Assembly (NCBI GenBank): GCA_947853365.1
Contig: CANTWQ010000067.1
Coordinates: 1-6,555 of the forward strand
Length of the DNA stretch: 6,555 nucleotides
Direction: 5' to 3'
Source of the DNA: an uncultured Bacilli bacterium
GTDB lineage: Bacteria > Bacillota_I > Bacilli_A > RF39 > UBA660
This document shows, piece by piece, positions 1 to 5,680 of the stretch; the stretch's first letter is position 1; each line of letters begins with the position of its first letter. The translations under genes and the position numbers were made by a program. The notes under the pieces are model-generated. The model made no database searches. It saw only the letters and a list, made by a program, of their open reading frames with translations, and was not told the origin of the DNA.

Positions 1-12
1 AATAGAGGTACC

Positions 13-37
13 GTTAGGCGTTTGCCTAACTTTTTTT
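13..37 (+). terminator. Rho-independent terminator of an upstream plus-strand gene
   Basis: A perfect 7-bp stem (GTTAGGC at 13-19 and GCCTAAC at 24-30) with a 4-base loop is followed at once by seven T residues (31-37). This is a textbook intrinsic terminator for plus-strand transcription. It must serve a gene that ends just before or at the very start of the window, so the operon beginning at 238 is a separate transcription unit. Confidence 0.88.
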
Positions 38-65
38 GTGTGCTGCTAAAGTAAAAAAAATAATC

Positions 66-105
66 CATTCCGAATTTGGTGTAAAAGTGCACCGAATTCG
101 GAATG
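66..105. repeat. 16-bp near-perfect inverted repeat, possible minus-strand terminator
   Basis: Arms at 66-81 and 90-105 are complementary over 16 bases, with one T/G wobble pair, around an 8-base loop. No T-run follows on the plus strand. On the minus strand the hairpin is followed, after about five bases, by an uninterrupted run of eight T (the A-run at 53-60). It could therefore stop transcription running leftwards, towards the terminator at 13-37. It could also be a dispersed intergenic repeat or a protein-binding site. The structure is visible directly; the role is inferred. Confidence 0.6.
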
Positions 106-133
106 AAAAGAGTTGCGATTTGCAAAAATGAAT

Positions 134-176
134 CAAGGGAAAACACTTCGGAACGATTTATCGTGCATTTTCCTTG
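134..176. repeat. Imperfect inverted repeat overlapping the -35 box (candidate operator)
   Basis: CAAGGgAAAACAC (134-146) is matched by GTGcaTTTTCCTTG (163-176), with small bulges. Inside the loop lies a smaller perfect palindrome, ACGAT-TT-ATCGT (153-164). The right arm ends inside the -35 hexamer of the promoter at 174-202, so a protein bound here would compete with or contact RNA polymerase. The symmetry is seen in the sequence; an operator function is inference. Confidence 0.4.
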
Positions 177-202
177 TCGAAATATTATTTTTTCGTTATA
201 AT
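174..202 (+). promoter_or_regulatory. Sigma-A-type promoter of the three-gene operon
   Basis: The -35 element TTGTCG (174-179, four of six consensus bases) and a perfect -10 TATAAT (197-202) are separated by exactly 17 bases. Transcription should start near 208-210, giving a short leader of about 28 bases before the GTG start at 238. This is the only convincing promoter seen before the first gene, and it probably drives all three genes down to the terminator near 5208. Confidence 0.8.
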
Positions 203-224
203 GTTTATAGTAGGGGCTTTGATA

Positions 225-232
225 GAGGTGAT
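225..232 (+). promoter_or_regulatory. Ribosome binding site that fixes the GTG start at 238
   Basis: GAGGTGAT is an eight-base match to the anti-Shine-Dalgarno sequence, five bases before a GTG codon. No in-frame ATG lies nearby, and the codons that follow the GTG encode a clean lysine-rich signal peptide. The GTG is therefore taken as the true start. Confidence 0.8.
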
Positions 233-237
233 AGAAA

Positions 238-1632
238 GTGAAGAAAAAAATTTTTCTTTTCCTGCTTGCTTTTTTGCTTGTTCCATGGATGCGAGTAAAG
301 GCGTTTGAACGGGATCTAAGTGTATCGTTAATTCCTATGGTAAATTATCCGGAAGATGTCCAAGCGGGAGAAACGATTGCTTATGATATTATGGTGCAGC
401 TTGTAAATGATCGCGTTTCTATGGATTTTATCTATGATAGCAATGTTTTTGAACTCATCGGAACCGAGTCTTATGATGGCTTTACGTTAACGAACGATGG
501 AAATCATTTCACCATTACGTTGAATGGTGATGAAGATGGGGCCGGGCGTGCTGGAACCGTTCGCCTTCAAGTCAAAAATGAGGTATCTGATCAACAGACA
601 ACGGTACGTCTGGATGAAATCCGTGATCCAGACCACAGTGATGTGACATCGGAATCGGTAGAAGAAGTAACGAACATTGGTTATCGTAACAATTATTTAG
701 ACCGCATAGCATTGAGTACAGGAACCATCAGTCCAGAGTTTTCGGGAGATATCAATGACTATACGATTTTAGTCTCCGAAGACACCAATGAAATAACGTT
801 AGAGGCGACATTACTTCATCCTGATTATGCCAATATTCTAGAAGGAAGTAGCCAAACGGTAACACTGACAGAACAAGATACGGAAGTAACCTTTACGGTA
901 CAATCGAATCGTGGTGAACAAAATCAATATCATTTTTTCATTCAAAAAGGAAGCCTTGCTCCAACTGTGGACTTATCGCTTCGTTATTTGATATCGAACT
1001 ATGGATATATCAATTTTGACCCAGTGGTCACACAGTATGAAATTAGAGTTCCAAGTACGCTTAGTGAATTAGAACTTTATGCCGAAGCAAATAGTGATGA
1101 TGTTATTTTAGAATATCCGAAAATAACGGCGTTAGAGGAAGAAATAACAACGATTGAAGTTCGAGTGCGAAAGACCAATAACGAAACGGAAATGGCCAAT
1201 ATTTATCAAATCAATGTTTTTAAAGATGCGACTTTAAATACTTTGGAATCAGTTAATACTTTACAAGATTTGCGATGGGGAGATGCCGATTTTGTCTTTG
1301 ATCCAAATCGTGACGTCATCTATTTTGATCTAAACGATGTGACAGAAGATGGCCTTTTAGATATTGGATATGTTCCAACCAGCGAAGAAGCAAGTGTCAA
1401 TATTCAAGGGAATCAGAGCTTAACAGAAGATAGTGTGATTCGTATCATTGTAACCGCGGCGAACGGTGAAAATAGAGAATATCAATTGTTACCTAACACA
1501 AAGCAAAGTACTTCAACTACATCGATTCTCCTGATTGTGGTAGGTGTGATTCTAGTAATATCAGGAATTGGTGCTTTATACGTGATGTATAAAAAAGGAG
1601 GTAAAAAACATGCCAACACGAAAAAACAATAG
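238..1632 (+). CDS. Surface-anchored protein with cohesin-like region and three cadherin-like beta-sandwich repeats
   Basis: A 464-aa exported protein. Residues 1-22 form a signal peptide (KKK, hydrophobic core, likely cleavage after VKA). Residues about 26-148 resemble a cohesin or carbohydrate-binding-like beta-sandwich (a 'FIYDSNVFELIG' type strand pair). Three cadherin-like beta-sandwich repeats follow at about 154-236, 246-329 and 331-417. The first is the most typical, with L-x-x-I-x-L-S-x-G-x-I-x-P-x-F then a D-Y strand. The third is the most divergent. A short Ser/Thr linker leads to one membrane helix (429-451) and a lysine-rich cytoplasmic tail, so the protein is bitopic with the bulk outside. 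There is no LPXTG motif. It is the first gene of an operon with a giant prepilin-like protein and overlaps it by 23 bases. Role inferred: adhesion, or docking partner at the cell surface. The domain calls rest on sequence pattern only. Confidence 0.85.
   Translation: MKKKIFLFLLAFLLVPWMRVKAFERDLSVSLIPMVNYPEDVQAGETIAYDIMVQLVNDRVSMDFIYDSNVFELIGTESYDGFTLTNDGNHFTITLNGDEDGAGRAGTVRLQVKNEVSDQQTTVRLDEIRDPDHSDVTSESVEEVTNIGYRNNYLDRIALSTGTISPEFSGDINDYTILVSEDTNEITLEATLLHPDYANILEGSSQTVTLTEQDTEVTFTVQSNRGEQNQYHFFIQKGSLAPTVDLSLRYLISNYGYINFDPVVTQYEIRVPSTLSELELYAEANSDDVILEYPKITALEEEITTIEVRVRKTNNETEMANIYQINVFKDATLNTLESVNTLQDLRWGDADFVFDPNRDVIYFDLNDVTEDGLLDIGYVPTSEEASVNIQGNQSLTEDSVIRIIVTAANGENREYQLLPNTKQSTSTTSILLIVVGVILVISGIGALYVMYKKGGKKHANTKKQ
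1594..1602 (+). promoter_or_regulatory. Strong ribosome binding site inside the end of the preceding gene
   Basis: AAAGGAGGT, a near-perfect Shine-Dalgarno sequence, stands seven bases before the ATG at 1610. It lies within the upstream coding sequence, where it is read as the Lys-Lys-Gly-Gly codons of the cytoplasmic tail. This supports the 1610 start and suggests translational coupling of the two genes. Confidence 0.85.
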
Positions 1633-4531
1633 AAAAGGATTTACCTTAATCGAAGTACTTGGCGTGTTTGTCCTTCTCGGCGTGATTGCGTTAATTGCCA
1701 TTCCCGTCGTAACAGTACAACAACAAAGAACCCACCAAGCTTATTATGATTCGCTAGAAAGAATTGTAAAAATTGCCGCCCAAGATTATTATGGAGACAA
1801 TCGTGGTTTGATTCCGATTACCAATGGGGCTAGTAGTGTTGTAGAATTAGCAACATTAGTTTCTCGTAATTATTTAGAGCAACCTGTGAGTGTCAAAAAA
1901 AATAGCTGTACAGGATATGTTCGTGTAGCACGAGAGGATCAATTATCCTATCAAGTATGTTTGAAATGTGATGATTATGAAAATGATCATACTTGTAATT
2001 TTACAGATCGACCAACGGGTGAAAATCCAAGTCGTTATTTAAGTATCAGTCCAACTTACTATGAAGTACCACTAGGGGATCCATTTATTGTGCCATATGC
2101 ATCGTATTATGTAAATGGATCATTAGAAAGAAATGATATTGCTGGTGCACCATCATGGATTGATACGAGTGTTTTGACAACCTATACCATTACTTATACG
2201 TATATGGATGTAGAACCGGTGACGATTACCGTGAAAATTCAAGATACGGTACCTCCTTCGGCAACGACTGTAACCATGCATCGTGATAGTCTCACAGGTA
2301 GTATTTATTCTTCTGAATCTGGATGGACCAAAAGTGATATTTATCAAGTATTCTCTGCGACCGACAATGAAGGTGGTTCTGGAATCGCCGGTTATGAATA
2401 TTCCTTCTCAAATCAACCAAATAATTCGAGTGTTTGGACATTTACCACAAATCATTATATTACCCAAAAAGAATTAATTACGAAACAAGGAATCGGGGGA
2501 AATGACTTTACTGGAACCGTCTACGTGAGAGCGGTCGATGTTGATGGAAATCGTGGGCCGGTCACTTCGTATTCGTTATCGGTCGATCAAACAGGACCCG
2601 CTTGTAACGTAACCGGTGGAACCTCTTCTTGGTTGGCAAGCCAAACGATTACAGGAACTTGTAGTGATTTTGGATCAGGTTGTCCATCCAACAGTACGGT
2701 TTCAAAAACGTTCAACACAGAGACAGTCAATGGTAATGAGAGCCCTGGAACGGTACAAGACAATGTTGGAAATACAACGACTTGTCCAACAGTTAGAGTA
2801 ATGGTCGATAAAACGAATCCAAGTTGCAACTCTTCTGGAGGAAGATCCACTTGGGGAACATCACAATATATCTATGGATATTGTACAGATAACGAATCTG
2901 GATGTGATCCATCAACGGATCCACTTTCTAAATACATTTCATCAACCACCAACAGTTATGTATCTCCGGGTACGGTCCGTGATAGGGTTGGAAACACAGC
3001 AAGTTGTCCTACCGTTTCAGTCAAAGTGGATAATAGTAATCCATCCACTCCATCGATCTCTGGTGCAACTAGTAGCTGCCAATATAAAGATAGCTGGAGT
3101 ATTACTTTGACATCGAGTGATTCCGGATCAGGTGTTAGCTATTTTGAAGTGGATGAAGATTATGACGGTATTTCCGAACGAACGGTATCTAGTTCGAATG
3201 GACAAAGTGCCACTTTTAGACCACCATCGAATTATGATCATGACCGTGTTCGTTTCCGTGCTGTCGATAGTGCCGGAAATAAAAGTAGTTGGTCTAGTTA
3301 TGTATGTATGAAAGTAGATAGTTCAGCTCCAAGTTTAAGTGTAACCATGCAAACCAGTAGTGGCACTTATTCGGGAAGTTGGACCAATCAAACCGTAACG
3401 GTAACGATGAATGGAACCGATGATGAAAGTGACATCGACTATTATCAATATTATGATGGATCAAGTTGGAGAACAACGACCTCTAGAACGATAACCATCT
3501 CTTCCAACACCAATGCTACCTATCAATTTAGAGCTTATGATGAGGCTGGTAACGTGAGTAACACAGTCTCAAAAACAATCAGAATCGATAAAACTGCCCC
3601 AACCTGTAGTACTTCTGGTGGAAGTACTTCATGGAAGACCAGTGGTAGTGTAACGATTACTGGAAGATGTAGTGATAGTGGAGGAAGTGGATGCGTTTCA
3701 ACCACGGTTTCCGAAACCTATAGCGGAGATCGTAACGGTAGTTATTCGCCAGGAACTGTACGAGATAATGCGGGAAATACGAGAGTCTGTGGTAACGAAA
3801 CCATTCGTATCGATACGACCGCCCCATCAACCCCATCTGTTTCTGGAGCAGGTAGCTGTACCAACCAGTCCAGTATTACCATTCGCTTAAGTAGTAGTGA
3901 AAATGTATCCGGTATTTCTTACTATGAAATCGATACCAATGGTGACGGTACTGCAGACCATACCAATATTTCGTCTACATGGAGCCCATGGGATGGGTTC
4001 TATACCGATCAAGCTCGTTTCCGTGCCGTCAATGGTGCAGGGTTAAGAAGTGGATGGTCAGGTAACTATTGTGTCATGAAAAATGTCAAAATATATATTG
4101 TCAACGGTAGTAGTGCACCATATGGTGGAGTATCCATGAGTAATACCGACGGTGGTCCATCTGCCCAAGCAACACACATCAATGGTGGAGGATGGTATAT
4201 CGGCGGAAATAAACGATTACAATCGACTTTAACTGGTTATGTATCATTTCCAAAAGGTTTAACGCAAATGTGCTTTAAAATTACCCAAAACGAAGGATTT
4301 GTCGGTACGTCAAGTAATGGTTATGTTGGTTGGACCAATCGTCGAGATTGGTTACATAATGCCAATGTAAATGGAATTGTTACAAAATATACCACTCTTC
4401 CTCGTAATAGTACGGGAACGTATTGTGTATCATTGAGCGGTAGTGGTGGTTATCCTGCAATACAATTATTACAAGATCCAACATCCTTAAATATTGCTCA
4501 CTTAGATGCCCAACAAGTATGGATGCAATAA
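1610..4531 (+). CDS. Giant prepilin-type protein with Ig-like, cysteine-paired repeats
   Basis: A 973-aa protein with a class III (type IV prepilin) leader: ten basic residues ending in G10, then FTLIEV with Glu at mature position +5, and a hydrophobic helix at 11-35. It should be cleaved by a PilD-type peptidase after G10 and enter a pilus or pseudopilus. Residues 36-132 form a pilin-like head with four Cys (100, 117, 120, 129). Next come an Ig-like domain of the Cry22Aa/DUF5011 style (about 142-213), a long Ig-like unit (214-328), and then repeats ordered A (329-402), A (403-476), B (477-572), C (573-662), A (663-737), B (738-826). A units carry four Cys each. B units carry two Cys and an EF-hand-like DxDxDGxxE or DxNxDGxxD loop. 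Many units end in a DxxGN turn and a V/I-D-x-T/S-x-P junction. Residues 827-973 are an unassigned, Gly/Asn-rich C-terminal domain. Ordinary pilins are about 130-200 aa. Likely role (inferred): pilus-borne or cell-surface adhesin. Confidence 0.9.
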   Translation: MPTRKNNRKGFTLIEVLGVFVLLGVIALIAIPVVTVQQQRTHQAYYDSLERIVKIAAQDYYGDNRGLIPITNGASSVVELATLVSRNYLEQPVSVKKNSCTGYVRVAREDQLSYQVCLKCDDYENDHTCNFTDRPTGENPSRYLSISPTYYEVPLGDPFIVPYASYYVNGSLERNDIAGAPSWIDTSVLTTYTITYTYMDVEPVTITVKIQDTVPPSATTVTMHRDSLTGSIYSSESGWTKSDIYQVFSATDNEGGSGIAGYEYSFSNQPNNSSVWTFTTNHYITQKELITKQGIGGNDFTGTVYVRAVDVDGNRGPVTSYSLSVDQTGPACNVTGGTSSWLASQTITGTCSDFGSGCPSNSTVSKTFNTETVNGNESPGTVQDNVGNTTTCPTVRVMVDKTNPSCNSSGGRSTWGTSQYIYGYCTDNESGCDPSTDPLSKYISSTTNSYVSPGTVRDRVGNTASCPTVSVKVDNSNPSTPSISGATSSCQYKDSWSITLTSSDSGSGVSYFEVDEDYDGISERTVSSSNGQSATFRPPSNYDHDRVRFRAVDSAGNKSSWSSYVCMKVDSSAPSLSVTMQTSSGTYSGSWTNQTVTVTMNGTDDESDIDYYQYYDGSSWRTTTSRTITISSNTNATYQFRAYDEAGNVSNTVSKTIRIDKTAPTCSTSGGSTSWKTSGSVTITGRCSDSGGSGCVSTTVSETYSGDRNGSYSPGTVRDNAGNTRVCGNETIRIDTTAPSTPSVSGAGSCTNQSSITIRLSSSENVSGISYYEIDTNGDGTADHTNISSTWSPWDGFYTDQARFRAVNGAGLRSGWSGNYCVMKNVKIYIVNGSSAPYGGVSMSNTDGGPSAQATHINGGGWYIGGNKRLQSTLTGYVSFPKGLTQMCFKITQNEGFVGTSSNGYVGWTNRRDWLHNANVNGIVTKYTTLPRNSTGTYCVSLSGSGGYPAIQLLQDPTSLNIAHLDAQQVWMQ
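2594..2815 (+). repeat. Repeat unit A1 of the giant prepilin (residues 329-402)
   Basis: First copy of a roughly 75-residue Ig-like unit with cysteines at 332, 351, 358 and 392. It contains SPGTVQDNVGN near the end and closes in a VDKT junction. Its Cys spacing (19, 7, 34) is identical to that of the next unit. Confidence 0.75.
2816..3037 (+). repeat. Repeat unit A2 (residues 403-476)
   Basis: Second copy, directly in tandem with A1, with cysteines at 406, 425, 432 and 466. It shows the same SPGTVRDRVGN turn and a VDNS junction. The DNA of the copies has diverged much more than the protein pattern, so the duplication is old and kept by selection. Confidence 0.75.
3038..3325 (+). repeat. Repeat unit B1 with calcium-loop-like motif (residues 477-572)
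   Basis: An Ig-like unit of about 96 residues that begins TPSISGA and has one cysteine near each end (490 and 566). An acidic loop, D515-x-D517-x-D519-G-x-x-E523, follows a GVSYFEV strand. The unit contains an RVRFRAVDSAGN strand and turn and ends in VDSS. Confidence 0.7.
3596..3820 (+). repeat. Repeat unit A3 (residues 663-737)
   Basis: Third four-cysteine unit (666, 687, 695, 727), with slightly altered spacing (21, 8, 32). It has the SPGTVRDNAGN turn and an IDTT junction. It is separated from A2 by units B1 and C, and is itself followed by a second B unit. Confidence 0.72.
3821..4087 (+). repeat. Repeat unit B2 with calcium-loop-like motif (residues 738-826)
   Basis: Second copy of the B unit. 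It begins TPSVSGA and has cysteines at 750 and 821, the loop D775-x-N777-x-D779-G-x-x-D783 after a GISYYEI strand, and the ARFRAVNGAG strand and turn. It leads directly into the C-terminal domain. Confidence 0.7.
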
Positions 4532-4532
4532 T

Positions 4533-4538
4533 AGGAGA
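4533..4538 (+). promoter_or_regulatory. Ribosome binding site of the third operon gene
   Basis: AGGAGA begins two bases after the stop codon of the giant prepilin gene and five bases before the ATG at 4544. The whole intergenic gap is 12 bases, so the genes are almost certainly co-transcribed. Confidence 0.75.
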
Positions 4539-4543
4539 AAGCC

Positions 4544-5209
4544 ATGAACAAAAAGAGACAAAAGCTTTTGATCATATTTGTTGTTATCGCGATCCTTTTG
4601 ATCGTATGTGGATGTTTACTGTCATTGACAACCGAAGAAGAGAAGGTAAAAACTTCTCTTGCTTCCTTAATGGAAAAGATGAATACTTATGCTGGGTATC
4701 AAGTACAAATGGAAATCACGGGAGCAGAAACGTATCAAGAGACTTATTACATCGACCAAGTGAATCATTTGCAGAAATATTATGAGGAAGATACTTTAGT
4801 TCGTACTTTCGATTATCAAAATAATATCGTTTCCTTCTATAGTGATATTAAAAACTGTTATGAACAAACAATGGAATTAAAAGAAATTGAGCATTTCTTT
4901 CTCTTGAAATTATTAAAAAATGATGTGTTTGTTAGCAATGAGCCTTTCTCATTCGCAAGTCCTTATGATACATATTATTTTCTACAGTCTTATACGACGA
5001 TCGCCAATCAGCTTGCTGGGGAAGAAGAAAAAACCATTCAAAATAACACCATCGAAGTAGAAGAAGAGAGTGACAAAATCACCCATATCCGCATGAGTGT
5101 TACATTTGAAGATCAAAGTGAAATCGAAGTAAATTTGACCTTTTCTGATTATGACGATGCTGCCAAAATTGGCATGACCAATTGGAATTATTGCGAAACA
5201 AATGAATAA
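4544..5209 (+). CDS. Membrane-anchored extracytoplasmic protein of unknown function
   Basis: A 221-aa protein that I cannot assign to a family with certainty. Residues 1-7 are basic, residues 8-28 form a hydrophobic segment (signal anchor), and the rest is a hydrophilic, acidic domain rich in beta-prone Tyr/Thr strands. Around 50-105 the pattern (short helix, then alternating strands with YYIDQVNHLQKYY) recalls LolA-like lipoprotein-carrier folds found in Gram-positive surface proteins; this is a weak guess. The VCGC sequence at 21-24 looks like a lipobox at first sight, but it lacks the usual Leu at -3 and small residue at -2, so a helical anchor is preferred. C105 and C217 could pair outside the cell. 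It lies 12 bases after the giant prepilin gene and is followed immediately by a terminator, so it is the last gene of the operon. An accessory role for the surface structure is inferred from position only. Confidence 0.8.
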   Translation: MNKKRQKLLIIFVVIAILLIVCGCLLSLTTEEEKVKTSLASLMEKMNTYAGYQVQMEITGAETYQETYYIDQVNHLQKYYEEDTLVRTFDYQNNIVSFYSDIKNCYEQTMELKEIEHFFLLKLLKNDVFVSNEPFSFASPYDTYYFLQSYTTIANQLAGEEEKTIQNNTIEVEEESDKITHIRMSVTFEDQSEIEVNLTFSDYDDAAKIGMTNWNYCETNE

Positions 5210-5234
5210 AAGACGTCACGAAAGGCGTCTTTTT
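5208..5234. terminator. Bidirectional intrinsic terminator between convergent genes
   Basis: AGACGTC (5211-5217) pairs with GGCGTCT (5224-5230), including one G-T wobble, around a 6-base loop. Flanking AAA/TTT extends the stem, and a T-run follows on the plus strand. Read on the minus strand the hairpin is followed by TTTATT, so it can also end the convergent gene, whose stop codon lies at 5233-5235 within the terminator's edge. Confidence 0.82.
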
Positions 5235-5595
5235 ATACGAAAAACTGTGGTTGATTGTGTGAATGTATGACGGTTGACGGGTTTGATGGCATCTGCGCAT
5301 GTGCCGATTCTTGCCCATGGTCATCTTTCGTATTTGGTTTGGAAGCACGTGGCCCATCATCCTCTTCTCTCAATGCCCCAACAACACGAAACATGGTTCT
5401 AACATTGTTCCAAATAGGTCGAATTTGATAAAAAATCGGAATTGCTTGGTTAATGATATTCAATGTTTTTTGCGTTCCATTTAAAATTTCCGAAAAATTA
5501 AAATTCGTTTTCAAATGTGGACGAACGGTAGAAAACCCCATCCGTGACATCCGTGGCATATAGTATTGATATGGATTATAGTAGTTTTGATACAT
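5233..5595 (-). CDS. VrrA/YqfQ-like protein
   Basis: A 120-aa protein read from the minus strand. The start is set at the ATG at 5595 because AAGAGGTG lies five bases before it. The open frame extends upstream to 5694, but that part overlaps the divergent gene's start and promoter and has no ribosome site. The N-terminus (1-20) is Tyr/Asn/Met-rich. Residues about 34-75 (ILNGTQKTLNIINQ, then a Pro-Ile-Phe helix and PIWNNV) match the pattern I recall for the VrrA/YqfQ family of Bacilli: 'Q..L....Q..P.i.q..P...N...m...'. The tail (77-120) is polar, acidic and His/Asn/Gln-rich, probably disordered. In VrrA of Bacillus anthracis this kind of tail is repeat-variable. No signal peptide or clear membrane helix is seen. 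Function is unknown in the family. It is convergent with the adhesin operon and divergent from the pilC-like gene. Confidence 0.72.
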   Translation of the reverse strand: MYQNYYNPYQYYMPRMSRMGFSTVRPHLKTNFNFSEILNGTQKTLNIINQAIPIFYQIRPIWNNVRTMFRVVGALREEDDGPRASKPNTKDDHGQESAHAQMPSNPSTVIHSHNQPQFFV

Positions 5596-5639
5596 ATAGA
5601 CACCTCTTACTGCATTATATGTGAAATTCGATAAAAGTG

Positions 5640-5668
5640 TTTCCAAAAAATAGTGATTATGATATAAT
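5640..5668 (+). promoter_or_regulatory. Extended -10 promoter of the pilC-like gene
   Basis: TTTCCA (5640-5645, four of six -35 bases), a 17-base spacer and a perfect TATAAT (5663-5668), which is preceded by TGA to give the extended TGn motif. The predicted start point near 5675 leaves a leader of under 20 bases. It lies in the 97-base gap between the divergent genes. Confidence 0.75.
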
Positions 5669-5680
5669 TTGTTATAGTAG

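Noticed and set aside
1..12. Stop codon (TAG at 3-5) of an upstream coding sequence
   Set aside because: Too few bases are present to support a reading frame. The terminator at 13-37 shows that an upstream gene ends nearby, but its exact end cannot be seen.
2587..2850. 87-residue open frame on the minus strand inside the giant prepilin gene
   Set aside because: It is a shadow of the Ser/Thr/Gly-rich repeats, without a ribosome site or recognisable protein features.
2594..4087. Tandem repeats as a CRISPR or DNA-level satellite array
   Set aside because: The periodicity is at protein level (75-96 residues) in one intact frame; the DNA copies are strongly diverged and there is no short repeat-spacer pattern.
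1500..4531. Sortase (LPXTG-type) anchoring of the surface proteins
   Set aside because: No LPXTG-like motif is present. Gene 1 has a membrane helix without one, and gene 2 ends without any hydrophobic segment.
4604..4618. Lipoprotein signal (lipobox) in the 221-aa protein
   Set aside because: VCGC has neither the usual Leu at -3 nor a small residue at -2 before the second Cys, and no better match is present. A signal anchor explains the segment better.
5100..5360. 86-residue minus-strand frame across the terminator
   Set aside because: It spans two convergent genes and their shared terminator, has a composition unlike a protein, and has no initiation signal.
5606..5619. TATAAT on the minus strand (5619-5614) as the promoter of the VrrA/YqfQ-like gene
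   Set aside because: The hexamer is perfect, but no -35 lies at a normal spacing (TTGGAA is about 21 bases away) and the start point would fall within the ribosome binding site. It remains only a weak candidate, and a sporulation-sigma reading (CATANNNT) could not be supported by a -35 element.
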